Below are positions 46,638 through 54,978 of a DNA stretch of 64,000 nucleotides, in pieces. Each line of letters starts with the position of its first letter. Position 1 is the stretch's first letter. A program made the position numbers and the translations under genes. Source of the DNA: Cryptobacterium curtum DSM 15641 (GTDB lineage: Bacteria; Actinomycetota; Coriobacteriia; Coriobacteriales; Eggerthellaceae); contig NC_013170.1 in the NCBI RefSeq assembly GCF_000023845.1, positions 124,001 to 188,000 on the forward strand, read 5' to 3'. The notes beneath the pieces were generated by a model, which saw nothing but the letters and a program-made list of their open reading frames with translations, was not told the DNA's origin and made no database searches.

Positions 46638-49600
46638 ATGCGTTTTGGGTGGGTAATACGATGCAGGTGGCGAATTGCGTTAGCGGGGGCACTTATCTGT
46701 GCGCTTGCATGTTGCGGTTGCTTTTTCGTCTTTCACACGACGTTAGAGCAAGCGTTTGCTTCAGAGAGTGCTTCGCTTGAGGTAGGGGCCGATATCTTCT
46801 ATGGTGGCTATAGCACGAATTGGCTTTCCGTCGAGGGCAGCATGGCGTATTGCGCTCATCCAGAAAAGCAGACGCCGCCTGCCGGTTCGTATGAAAAACA
46901 GGAGATAGTCGCCACAAATGGGCGCACCGATGAAGTACGTGCCGATCTATGGTTTGGGTTTGGTGGTCCTGGTTTTGACGCTTCCTGGTGGCCTACTACC
47001 TGGTACGACGGAAGCGCGATGACCGACGAGCGCTATGCTGCTTTAACACATATTATTGTGGCAGAGGCGTATAACGACAGCGCTATTGCGGCACTTAAGG
47101 GCACCTCGCAGCAATTTCGCACATGGGCCCGCGCTGAGGTGCTCGGATACGACGAAGAAGGTCTTGTCTCCAACGAGCAAGCGACTGCACGCATTATAGC
47201 TGCTCATCTGCACGATGTGCCGTCGGCGTTTACTACCTTTGCCCTTCATACGGGCTCTTCGACACAGGATATCGTTTCATTTGCGCCGGTTGGTTCTCTC
47301 GAGCTGCATAAGATTTCATCGCATGAGTCAGTGAGCGCTGGCAATCCTTGCTACAGCTTAGAGGGTGCCACCTATGAAGTACGTGCGGCATCGGGTGAAG
47401 TAGTGGGAACGCTCACGACCGATGCAGACGGATATGCGCACCTCGAGGGTCTTTTGGCAGGATCGTATACTGTCAAAGAAACAACTCCATCAAAAGGCAT
47501 GGCGCTCGATAGAAGCGAATATTCCGTTGAAGTAGTTTCAGGGTCAACCACTTTGGTTAACGGATCAACGGTATCGGACACCCCTCAAATGAACCCGATT
47601 GAGATCGCGCTTCGCAAGGTTGACTCATCAATGGGGGCGGGTCTATCGCAAGGGGCAGCTACGCTTGCGCATGCGCGGTTTTCTTTCCAATATTATGCAG
47701 GCTTCTTTGATACCGCCGATGCCGCCCGTGCTTCGGGTGTCCCATTACGTTCATGGGTGTTTGAAACCGACAGCGAGGGAGTGTGCCGCTACCGCACGGA
47801 TGACCAGGTAGAGGGGGATGCGCTCTATACCGACGAAAACGGCACCGAAGCACTGCCGCTTGGTACCGTTGTTATCGAAGAAGTGAAGGCGCCGTTGGGT
47901 TATGTATTACCGAGCGAAGCACAGCGTACCTTCTGCGTGCAGATTACGTCTGATGGGGTCGATTCGCATGTGTCTTCATTTGCGGCGCCTGCCTGTCCTG
48001 AACAACCGATCCGTGGCGATTTCCGTCTGATTAAAGAAGCCCCAACTGCGCTTTCTGACAACCCGCAAGAACAGCAGCGCGTGCTGGTGGAAGGGGTGCT
48101 CTTTCAGGTCATCAACGACAACGAACAGCCCGTCATCTCCCCAGAAACAGGAGCTCTCTGTCAGACTGGCGAAGTGGTGTGCACCATCAAAACTGATGAA
48201 TCCGGTCAGGCTTCGACCAGGGCATCTGAAACAAACGGTTGGGCAACACCAGCGGGGTGGACGGGTGCTCTACCGTTTGGCACCTATCGAATTCATGAGG
48301 TAATACCCAATCAAACGGCCGATCGTTTTAAAGCTAAGTATGGGAAAACGCTGCTTACCGTACCTGACTGGAAGGTATCAATCCAATCGGACGGTGCATG
48401 GGATCCACCCACGTTAGTGCTTGACCGCATTCCGCAGACACCGTTGCGTATTGAAAAGGTCGATGCGGAATCGGGTAAGCGTATTCCACTGCCGTGTACG
48501 TTCTCGCTGTACAAGGAAGATGGGCGCGTTGTTGAGTATATCGATCGCACGACGGGACAGAGTAAATCCGAGTGGACAACAAACGACGCGGGCGAGATCC
48601 AGTTGCCCATGCTGCTTGAAGAGGGAATATACGAACTTCATGAGATACAGGCTCCTGAGGGATACTTGATTAATAAAGAACCAATCCGTTTTGATGTACA
48701 GGGATTTCGCGATTGGGATAATCCACTGACGGTAACCTGCGTTGACAACCAACCGCGCGCTCGCTTGCGTGTTGTCAAAACCGATTCTGATACTGGACAG
48801 GTGGTTGCCGGGGCAACCTATCGACTAAAGGCACAAAAAGATATTGTTTCAGCTGATGGAACCATACACGCTAATGCTGGTGACGAAATAGGTCAGATGG
48901 CAACAGACAGTCAGGGTGTCGCCATATTCGATGGTTTACGCCTAGGCTCTTATGCAGTTGAAGAGGTAGCTCCCGCTGCGGGTTATGCACGGGATACAGC
49001 CATAAAGACGGTTGAACTTGCATATGCGGGGCAAGAGACAGCGTTGGTAGAGACGGATTGTCCGGTAACAGACAGTCGTACTCGGGTAATCGTGCGCAAG
49101 GTGTCGGCTAAAGATACCGATAAAGGGTTGCCGCAGGCTCGATTTAGTGTAACGAAACTCGATTCTGGTACTGTGACAGAGATAGAGACAGACGAAAGTG
49201 GTAATGCATCCTTAGATGGTCTCTCCCCAGGGGTTTATCGCGTAAAGGAAGAGGCTGCACCGCACGGATATGCGCTTGATACCGAGCAAGAGCGCACGTT
49301 TACCGTAGACAATCAGGGCTTCGTACACCTTGATGAAGCTGCGGCACATAGTTCTGAGACGACTTCGGTAGAACATGCTCCAGTAGCGCAACTGACCTTG
49401 ACGTTCTCGAATGAACCCATTGAGCTTGCAAGCGACGCATCTGATCAAGAAAGTGGTTCGCACGAAGGGCAGGCGCGCGCGGAAGCCAGCATTATTGATG
49501 CGGTATCGTATAGCGGTCTTGAAGCAGGCAAGAATTATCGCCTGGTCGGAACCTTAATGGATTGCGAGACGGGCGAAGTTCTCTCGATTAATGGAATGCC

Positions 49601-50261
49601 CATTACGGCTGAGACAACCTTTAGCGCGCAACATTCATCGGGCAGTGTCGAGACAGTTTTCTCGTTCGATGCAAGTGGACTTGCCGGTAAGAGTGTTGTT
49701 GCCTATGAAACATGCTTTTTAGGCGATAGTGTTGTTGCTATGCATGAAGATATAGCCGACACGCGACAGATGGTGCACTTTATTGATATCTCTACTGCAG
49801 CACGTGATGGAGGCTCAGATGGCAGCGGTACGCGATCTGTTATTGATGCGGTGAGCTATCGAGGTCTTGAGCCCGGGAAAACGTATCGCATGATCGCCTC
49901 GCTGGTTGATGCTGATAGTGCAGCACCCCTTACAGCCCGTGATGGATTGCCCGCAACAGGGGAGGCCAGTTTTACTCCTGATGCACCAGACGGATCGGTT
50001 GATGTGACGCTATCAATACGCGAACAAGAGGTATCAGGCAAGCGTGCGGTGGTATTCGAGCGTCTAGTTGACGAAAAAGGGCATGTCATTGCCACACATG
50101 AAGATATACAGAGCGCTGAGCAGACCGTTTCGTTTGTCGATAAGCCAGGCTTTTCTCTGCCGAAAACAGGTGACTATCTAATAGGTATTCTCTGTGTCCT
50201 TTCTCTAGCGATTGGTGCAAGTCTCGTTCTTTTTGTTGTGCGTCGGCGGGGTATTCATTGA
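46638..50261 (+). CDS. LPKTG-anchored surface adhesin with Cna_B/SpaA-type and VaFE domains
   Basis: 1207 residues. Signal peptide (~1-41), an N-terminal domain (~42-215) with Cys72 in MAYCAHP and a late Gln/Trp block SQQFRTWARAE (~157), as in thioester adhesin domains. Then at least five Cna_B/SpaA-type modules (~218-930) with E-box ends such as YTVKETTPSKG, VVIEEVKAPLGY, YELHEIQAPEGY, YAVEEVAPAAGY and YRVKEEAAPHGY. Two VaFE-type repeats follow (~950-1055 and 1062-1165: IIDAVSYSGLEAGK and VIDAVSYRGLEPGK). The sortase signal LPKTG (~1174), a hydrophobic helix and RRRGIH end the protein. Expected to stand on the cell wall and self-stabilise by isopeptide or ester bonds. AGGAGG precedes the ATG. 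No sortase or second pilin gene is adjacent. Confidence 0.9.
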   Translation: MRFGWVIRCRWRIALAGALICALACCGCFFVFHTTLEQAFASESASLEVGADIFYGGYSTNWLSVEGSMAYCAHPEKQTPPAGSYEKQEIVATNGRTDEVRADLWFGFGGPGFDASWWPTTWYDGSAMTDERYAALTHIIVAEAYNDSAIAALKGTSQQFRTWARAEVLGYDEEGLVSNEQATARIIAAHLHDVPSAFTTFALHTGSSTQDIVSFAPVGSLELHKISSHESVSAGNPCYSLEGATYEVRAASGEVVGTLTTDADGYAHLEGLLAGSYTVKETTPSKGMALDRSEYSVEVVSGSTTLVNGSTVSDTPQMNPIEIALRKVDSSMGAGLSQGAATLAHARFSFQYYAGFFDTADAARASGVPLRSWVFETDSEGVCRYRTDDQVEGDALYTDENGTEALPLGTVVIEEVKAPLGYVLPSEAQRTFCVQITSDGVDSHVSSFAAPACPEQPIRGDFRLIKEAPTALSDNPQEQQRVLVEGVLFQVINDNEQPVISPETGALCQTGEVVCTIKTDESGQASTRASETNGWATPAGWTGALPFGTYRIHEVIPNQTADRFKAKYGKTLLTVPDWKVSIQSDGAWDPPTLVLDRIPQTPLRIEKVDAESGKRIPLPCTFSLYKEDGRVVEYIDRTTGQSKSEWTTNDAGEIQLPMLLEEGIYELHEIQAPEGYLINKEPIRFDVQGFRDWDNPLTVTCVDNQPRARLRVVKTDSDTGQVVAGATYRLKAQKDIVSADGTIHANAGDEIGQMATDSQGVAIFDGLRLGSYAVEEVAPAAGYARDTAIKTVELAYAGQETALVETDCPVTDSRTRVIVRKVSAKDTDKGLPQARFSVTKLDSGTVTEIETDESGNASLDGLSPGVYRVKEEAAPHGYALDTEQERTFTVDNQGFVHLDEAAAHSSETTSVEHAPVAQLTLTFSNEPIELASDASDQESGSHEGQARAEASIIDAVSYSGLEAGKNYRLVGTLMDCETGEVLSINGMPITAETTFSAQHSSGSVETVFSFDASGLAGKSVVAYETCFLGDSVVAMHEDIADTRQMVHFIDISTAARDGGSDGSGTRSVIDAVSYRGLEPGKTYRMIASLVDADSAAPLTARDGLPATGEASFTPDAPDGSVDVTLSIREQEVSGKRAVVFERLVDEKGHVIATHEDIQSAEQTVSFVDKPGFSLPKTGDYLIGILCVLSLAIGASLVLFVVRRRGIH

Positions 50262-50316
50262 CCGAACTCGCTGTCATCAGTACAATAACAGGCCGCGCGT
50301 AAGCGCTGTATAAGGT

Positions 50317-50392
50317 GGGTCGTTAGCTCAGTTGGTAGAGCAGAGGACTTTTAATCCTAAGGTCGGGGGTTCGAGCCCCCCACGACCCACCA
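50317..50392 (+). tRNA. tRNA-Lys (anticodon TTT)
   Basis: 76 nt with encoded CCA. Acceptor GGGTCGT pairs with ACGACCC, D arm AGCTCAGTTGGTAGAGC, anticodon loop CTTTTAA (anticodon 50350-50352) and T arm GGGGGTTCGAGCCCCC are all standard. Confidence 0.97.
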
Positions 50393-50437
50393 CCTTTTGG
50401 CATCCTTATGCATAATCCGCGAAGACGAGGGGGCTGC

Positions 50438-50995
50438 ATGGCACGCAGGCACCATGCTGGAGGATACGAGCTGACAAAGCCAGTGTACTTTATCGGATTC
50501 ATGGGAGCTGGCAAGACAAGTGTGTCCCAGTATCTTGCTAAGACGCTTGGTCTCGCTTCTATTGATGCTGATGAATACCTTGAGTTGCTTGAAGATCGTA
50601 TTATTGCGGACATTTTTGCCGAAGAGGGCGAAGAAAGCTTTCGCGATCTTGAAACGCAGTATCTTGAAGAACTCTCTCGTCGGTCACCACGTTTTATCGG
50701 CTGCGGCGGCGGTGTGGTAAAACGCCCCAAAAACATCACCATTATGAAAACTCATGGGTATGCGGTATATCTTGGCGTCACCGCCGAAGAAGCATCCCAT
50801 CGTATTCCCAATACTGATTCCCGACCGCTCTTCAAAGATATCGAAACGGCCCGGCGTACAGTTGCTGAGCGCATTCCTCTCTATGAAGCAGCGGCTGATG
50901 CGTATGTGGAGACCACGGGCTATTCAGTTCCTGAGATTGCCGATCAGGTTGAGGCAATCCTTCTCGAAAATGGAATTTTAGTCAAGGAAGACTAA
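50438..50995 (+). CDS. aroK: Shikimate kinase
   Basis: 185 residues, normal length. AroK phosphorylates shikimate in the fifth step to chorismate. Walker A GFMGAGKTS (~18-26), the shikimate-binding DADEYLE (~42), GCGGGVV (~86) and the lid segment SRPLF (~123) are present. I start at ATG 50438, which follows GAGGGGG; an ATG at 50408 would add ten residues, starting 16 bases after the tRNA. Other aro genes are not adjacent. A hairpin with a T run follows the stop. Confidence 0.92.
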   Translation: MARRHHAGGYELTKPVYFIGFMGAGKTSVSQYLAKTLGLASIDADEYLELLEDRIIADIFAEEGEESFRDLETQYLEELSRRSPRFIGCGGGVVKRPKNITIMKTHGYAVYLGVTAEEASHRIPNTDSRPLFKDIETARRTVAERIPLYEAAADAYVETTGYSVPEIADQVEAILLENGILVKED

Positions 50996-51023
50996 AACGA
51001 CTACAATAGCCAATGGAGCGATT

Positions 51024-51060
51024 CGAGCGATGAGGTGCTTTGGTGCCTCTCACTCGTTTT
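51024..51060 (+). terminator. Probable terminator after aroK
   Basis: Outer CGAG/CTCG (51024-51027 and 51053-51056), inner GAGGTGC/GTGCCTC stem with two G-T pairs, then TTTT (51057-51060). Confidence 0.6.
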
Positions 51061-51250
51061 ACGGAAGGCGAATACTTCAACGGGCAAGCGCTTCTCCCCC
51101 GAGTATTTGCTGCAGAGTGCCGGGCGCCGTTCGACCGCCCTTCCACCAGCCAAAAGAGTGCGGTGGGTTTGAGGGAGTTTTGGGCTCCCTTCTTGCTTTG
51201 CAGTAAGAGCTTCGCCTCCGAAAGGGCTGCTGTTGCAGGAAGGATTACTT
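51061..51250 (+). promoter_or_regulatory. Structured leader of the infA/alpha ribosomal operon
   Basis: 190 bases between the aroK terminator and infA, dense in hairpins: AATACT plus CGGG (51071-51084) pair with CCCG plus AGTATT (51098-51107); GGGCG and CGCCC near 51122-51140; AGGGAG and CTCCCT (51172-51190). This fits an autogenous leader for a ribosomal-protein operon, but it does not resemble a class I can name, and no pseudoknot was worked out. Confidence 0.45.
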
Positions 51251-51469
51251 TTGGGTAAAGAAGACGTCATTGAGCTAGGTGGTACCGTACTTGAGGCTCT
51301 GCCAAACGCCATGTTTAAGGTGGAACTTGAAAACGGACATCAGATCCTCGCTCACATTTCCGGCAAGATGCGGATGCACTACATCAAGATTCTGCCGGGC
51401 GATAAGGTGACGGTTGAGCTTTCGGTATACGACCTCGATCGTGGTCGTATTACCTACCGTTTCAAGTAA
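51251..51469 (+). CDS. infA: Translation initiation factor IF-1
   Basis: 72 residues, the standard IF-1 length, OB-fold: [11 protein letters not shown] at the start, [22 protein letters not shown] in the middle (two pieces) and [12 protein letters not shown] at the end. The start is TTG at 51251: GGAAGGA (51238-51244) is six bases upstream, and this gives the family-like (M)GKEDVIE. The longer frame from 51233 adds six non-conserved residues. It is the first gene of the alpha operon. Confidence 0.95.
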   Translation: MGKEDVIELGGTVLEALPNAMFKVELENGHQILAHISGKMRMHYIKILPGDKVTVELSVYDLDRGRITYRFK

Positions 51470-51487
51470 CCTCATGCATCAGGCGAT

Positions 51488-51553
51488 GGCTCTCATCTCG
51501 ATAATCGAGTGCGCTGTTGTCTGAGAGCCGCCAAGCGCAAGGCCGCTGCGCTT
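51488..51553 (+). other. Two hairpins between infA and rpmJ
   Basis: GGCTCTC (51488-51494) pairs with GAGAGCC (51523-51529) around an inner CTCGA-TAA-TCGAG hairpin. AAGCGCA (51533-51539) pairs with TGCGCTT (51547-51553). The 152-base gap is unusually long inside this operon. No T run follows, so processing or translational control is more likely than termination. Confidence 0.5.
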
Positions 51554-51621
51554 CCGTCAAAATCGGTCACCTGCGGCCAGGTGTAGCGATAGAGGAAACA
51601 CATACCGAAAGGAAGATTGAT

Positions 51622-51735
51622 ATGAAGGTACGTCCTTCGGTCAAGAAAATGTGCGACAAGTGCAAGATCATCAGACGCCACGGCAAGGTTTTTGTTATCT
51701 GCGAAAACCCACGCCATAAGCAACGTCAGGGCTAG
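51622..51735 (+). CDS. rpmJ: 50S ribosomal protein L36
   Basis: 37 residues, full length. The zinc-ribbon ligands are CDKC (11, 14), C27 and H32 in VICENPRHK, so this is the zinc-binding C+ form. AAAGGAAG before the ATG at 51622 sets the start; the frame is open 35 codons upstream without support. Confidence 0.97.
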   Translation: MKVRPSVKKMCDKCKIIRRHGKVFVICENPRHKQRQG

Positions 51736-51753
51736 AGAAAGAGGAAGAAGAAT

Positions 51754-52122
51754 ATGGCACGTCTTGTTGGCGTCGACCTTCCGCGCGATAAGCGTATTGA
51801 AGTCGGCTTGACCTACATCTACGGCATCGGCCTGACCACTTCGCAGAAGATCCTCGCCGAAACCGGCGTTGATCCCGATACCCGCGTCAGGGATATCACC
51901 GAAGAAGATCTCACAAAGATCCGCGATTATGTTAATGAAAACCTCTCGGTAGAAGGCGACCTTCACCGTGAAGTCAGCCAGAACGTAAAGCGCCTCATGG
52001 AAATTGGCTGCTATCGCGGCCTGCGTCATCGCAAGGGTCTGCCCGTTCATGGCCAGCGTACGCATACGAATGCTCGTACCCGCAAGGGTCCGCGCAAGCA
52101 AATCGGCGGCAAGAAGAAGTAG
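51754..52122 (+). CDS. rpsM: 30S ribosomal protein S13
   Basis: 122 residues, usual length. [26 protein letters not shown] (start; two pieces) with a helix-two-turns-helix, then [27 protein letters not shown] near the end, the typical S13 tail that touches tRNAs in the P site. AGAAAGAGGAAG precedes the ATG. Eighteen bases after rpmJ. Confidence 0.97.
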   Translation: MARLVGVDLPRDKRIEVGLTYIYGIGLTTSQKILAETGVDPDTRVRDITEEDLTKIRDYVNENLSVEGDLHREVSQNVKRLMEIGCYRGLRHRKGLPVHGQRTHTNARTRKGPRKQIGGKKK

Positions 52123-52134
52123 AGGTAGTAACCA

Positions 52135-52533
52135 GTGGCACAGAAGAAAAACGTGCGCACGCGTATTAAGCGTTCCGAGCGCAAGAACATTACCGTTGGC
52201 GCTGCGCATATCAAGTCTACGTTCAACAATACGATCGTCAGCATCACCGATCCTCAGGGCAACGTGATTTCCTGGCAATCTGCCGGCACCGTTGGGTTCA
52301 AGGGCTCTCGTAAGTCCACCCCCTTTGCTGCACAGATGGCTGCAGAGGCTGCTGCTAAGACTGCTATGGAGCACGGCGTTAAAAAGATTTCCGTGTTCGT
52401 CAAGGGGCCTGGTTCCGGTCGTGAGACCGCTATCCGTTCCCTGCAGGCAGCAGGTTTGGAAGTTGCTTCCATCCAGGATTGCACCCCTATCCCGCACAAC
52501 GGTTGCCGTCCGGCCAAGCGTCGTCGCGTTTAA
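52135..52533 (+). CDS. rpsK: 30S ribosomal protein S11
   Basis: 132 residues. Platform protein contacting the mRNA exit region. [18 protein letters not shown] (~29-46), [14 protein letters not shown] (~53-66) and the C-terminal [18 protein letters not shown] are diagnostic. The start is GTG at 52135, after a short GGTAGTAACCA; the S13 stop is 12 bases upstream. Confidence 0.97.
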   Translation: MAQKKNVRTRIKRSERKNITVGAAHIKSTFNNTIVSITDPQGNVISWQSAGTVGFKGSRKSTPFAAQMAAEAAAKTAMEHGVKKISVFVKGPGSGRETAIRSLQAAGLEVASIQDCTPIPHNGCRPAKRRRV

Positions 52534-52551
52534 CTGAAAGGATTTTGAATT

Positions 52552-53145
52552 ATGGCAGTGAACAGGACTCCGGTTCTGAAGCGTTGCAGGCAGCTCGGCA
52601 TTGACCCGATTGTCCTTGGTTACACCGGCAAGGAATCCAAGCGTCAACCCAAGCGCCGCCGCAAGGAAAGCGAATATGGCATGCAGCTTCGTGAGAAGCA
52701 GAAGGCCAAGTTCATTTATGGTGTACAGGAAAAGCAGTTCCGTGGCTATTTCCGCCGCGCGAAGAGTCAGTCTGGCATCACCGGCGAAAACTTGATGGCT
52801 ATTCTTGAGTCGCGTCTCGACAACATCGTGTTCCGTTTGGGTTTTGCCCGCACGCGTCGCGAGGCTCGTCAGACAGTTACGCATGGCCATATTACGGTCA
52901 ATGGGAACCGCGTTGACATTCCGTCATACCGTGTACGTCCCGGCGATCTGATTGCTGTGGCACCGAAGGCTAAGGAACTCCTTGTTATCAAGAGTGCGCT
53001 GGTAAGCAATGAACGCGTGCAGGTTCCCGCTTGGCTTGAAGTCGACATTGAGAAGCTGCAGGGTAGCGTGCTTTCTCTTCCCACCCGTGAGCAGATTGAT
53101 TTGGACATCAACGAGCAGCTCATCGTCGAGCTGTACTCCAAGTAG
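52552..53145 (+). CDS. rpsD: 30S ribosomal protein S4
   Basis: 197 residues. Primary 16S rRNA binder; in E. coli the S4 protein also represses this operon. The S4 RNA-binding domain is at ~85-150 (ESRLDNIVFRLGFA, HGHITVNGNRVDIPSYRVRPGD). The N-terminal zinc-type Cys cluster is absent (only Cys12), so this is the zinc-independent C- form. AAAGGA precedes the ATG. Confidence 0.97.
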   Translation: MAVNRTPVLKRCRQLGIDPIVLGYTGKESKRQPKRRRKESEYGMQLREKQKAKFIYGVQEKQFRGYFRRAKSQSGITGENLMAILESRLDNIVFRLGFARTRREARQTVTHGHITVNGNRVDIPSYRVRPGDLIAVAPKAKELLVIKSALVSNERVQVPAWLEVDIEKLQGSVLSLPTREQIDLDINEQLIVELYSK

Positions 53146-53177
53146 TAACACGCGGCTTTTAAGGAGGCTTATTACAT

Positions 53178-54128
53178 ATGACAGAGTTCATGAGGCCTAC
53201 GATCACTACGGAAGAAGTCAGCGATACCGTTGCTCGTTTCGTTGTGGATCCGCTCGAGCGTGGCTATGGGTATACGCTCGGCAATACTATGCGCCGCGTG
53301 CTGCTGAACTCCCTTGACGGCGCTGCCGCTACCGCCATTCAAATCGACGGTGTGCAGCATGAGTTCGCGACAGCCGAAGGTGTCATTGAAGACATTACCG
53401 ATATTGTTTTGAACGTAAAGGGTCTGGTCTTTAGCGTATTTGCTGAAGACGCTATTGAGGCAACTGCCCATGTGTCGGCAGAAGGCCCTTGCACGGTTAC
53501 CGGTGCCGACCTGCAGGTTCCCACCGAATTTACCCTCGTCAACCCCGATCATGTGATTGCAACGGTTGCCGATGGTGGACAGCTTGATATGACCATCCGC
53601 ATTGGCGTTGGGCGTGGGTATGTAGTTGCTGAACGCAACAAGCGCAACGAAGACCCTATCGGCATTATTCACGTGGATTCACTCTTCTCGCCAGTGCGTC
53701 GCTGCGCACTGAGCGTTACCGACACACGTGTTGGCCAGAGCACCGATTACGACAAGCTTATTCTGGAAGTCGAAACGGACGGTTCCTTAACCCCGACTGA
53801 TGCGGTGTGCCAAGCGGCAAACATCGTCACACAGTACATGGGTGCCTTCCTTTCTCTCAACGAAAGTGAAGAGGAAGAAGAAGGCGAAGTTCCTTCGATC
53901 TTTGCACCTGAAGGTGAAGAAACGAACGCCGAGCTGGATAAGCAGATCGAGGATTTGGACCTTTCCGTTCGTTCCTACAACTGCTTGAAGCGTGCCGGCA
54001 TTCATTCCGTTCGCCAGCTGGTGGAATACTCAGAAAACGACCTTCTCAACATCAGGAACTTCGGTGCGAAGTCCATTGAAGAAGTGAAGGACAAGCTCAT
54101 TTCTATGGGCCTCAACCTGAAGCAATAG
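53178..54128 (+). CDS. rpoA: RNA polymerase alpha subunit
   Basis: 316 residues. The N-terminal domain (~1-230) for dimerisation and beta/beta' assembly shows PLERGYGYTLGNTMRRVLLNS (start; split) and the D-D region; an acidic linker (~230-250, SEEEEEGE) joins the C-terminal domain with LKRAGIHSVRQLVEYSENDLLNIRNFGAKS (two HhH-like motifs; 270-300), which binds UP elements and activators. AAGGAGG precedes the ATG. Confidence 0.97.
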   Translation: MTEFMRPTITTEEVSDTVARFVVDPLERGYGYTLGNTMRRVLLNSLDGAAATAIQIDGVQHEFATAEGVIEDITDIVLNVKGLVFSVFAEDAIEATAHVSAEGPCTVTGADLQVPTEFTLVNPDHVIATVADGGQLDMTIRIGVGRGYVVAERNKRNEDPIGIIHVDSLFSPVRRCALSVTDTRVGQSTDYDKLILEVETDGSLTPTDAVCQAANIVTQYMGAFLSLNESEEEEEGEVPSIFAPEGEETNAELDKQIEDLDLSVRSYNCLKRAGIHSVRQLVEYSENDLLNIRNFGAKSIEEVKDKLISMGLNLKQ

Positions 54129-54140
54129 GAGATTTAAGCG

Positions 54141-54884
54141 ATGAGACATTACAAGAAGGGTCGCAAGCTCGGCACCGACGCCAGCCACACCAAGGCCATG
54201 AAGAAGAGCCTGGTTGCAGCCCTGTTTACGAACGATCGCATTAAGACGATTGAAATGCGCGCGAAAGAAATTCGCCCTGACGTTGATCGTATTATCACGT
54301 GGGCGAAGCGTGGTGACTTGCATTCTCGCCGTCTTGCTATTCGTGCTCTTGGTGATAAAGAACTCGTGCGCGAGGTGTTCGAAAAGGTTGCGCAGGGTCA
54401 GTTTGCCGATCGTAACGGTGGCTACACACGCATCATGAAGCTGGGCTATCGCAAGGGTGACAACGCTCCGATGGTCATCATGGAACTGGTAACCGAACCA
54501 GTTGCCAAGAAGAAGGCTGAAAAGTCGAGCAAGGCTGCTTCGGGTGCCAAGAAGACCGCCCCGAAGAAGGCTGCTCAGAAGACCGAGGACGCAAAAGAAT
54601 CCAAGGCTGCTGCAGCAACTGACGAGGCCAAAGAAGAGCAGTCCGCCGTCGAAGAGGACAAAGCTGTTTCCGAAAAGGCCACTACTAAGGGCGCATCAAG
54701 CAAGGCCAAGGCAACCAAGAAGACCGATGCAAAAGAATCTGCAGCTGAAAAAGCTGTCGACGGAGCCGCTGAAGGTGCAGCCGAACAAGCTGCTCTCGAC
54801 GCCGACGATGCAAAGGTGGAAAAGGCTGCCAAGGAAGAAAAGGTTGACGCCGATAAAGCTGCTAAGGAAGATGCGGGCGAATAG
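54141..54884 (+). CDS. rplQ: 50S ribosomal protein L17 with long C-terminal extension
   Basis: 247 residues; residues 1-117 are a complete L17 (MRHYKKGRKLGTDASHTKA start, RGDLHSRRLAI, GGYTRIMKLGYRKGDNAPM). The remaining ~130 residues are an Ala/Lys/Glu-rich, probably disordered tail with KKTAPKKA and KATKKTDAKE-type stretches. Extended L17 is known in actinobacteria, so the tail is a lineage feature, not a frameshift. Possible roles are rRNA or nucleoid contact; none is shown. A terminator follows. Confidence 0.95.
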   Translation: MRHYKKGRKLGTDASHTKAMKKSLVAALFTNDRIKTIEMRAKEIRPDVDRIITWAKRGDLHSRRLAIRALGDKELVREVFEKVAQGQFADRNGGYTRIMKLGYRKGDNAPMVIMELVTEPVAKKKAEKSSKAASGAKKTAPKKAAQKTEDAKESKAAAATDEAKEEQSAVEEDKAVSEKATTKGASSKAKATKKTDAKESAAEKAVDGAAEGAAEQAALDADDAKVEKAAKEEKVDADKAAKEDAGE

Positions 54885-54938
54885 CTCATATTACGGCAGT
54901 GCTCGTAACGCAGTAGGTAGTGTTGTTCGGGTATGATG

Positions 54939-54971
54939 AAACGGAGGTTCGCACAAGCGGCCTCCGTTTTT
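54939..54971 (+). terminator. Intrinsic terminator after rplQ
   Basis: Stem AAACGGAGG (54939-54947) with CCTCCGTTT (54961-54969), 13-base loop, T run to 54971. The next gene starts only eight bases later. Confidence 0.9.
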
Positions 54972-54978
54972 ATATGAC

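Noticed and set aside
46435-46692. 85-codon minus-strand frame upstream of the adhesin
   Set aside because: No start signal or homology cue; overlaps the adhesin start and the leader hairpins.
51493-52890. 465-codon open frame antisense to rpmJ, rpsM, rpsK and rpsD
   Set aside because: Spans four conserved ribosomal genes on the other strand; a shadow of their codon bias.
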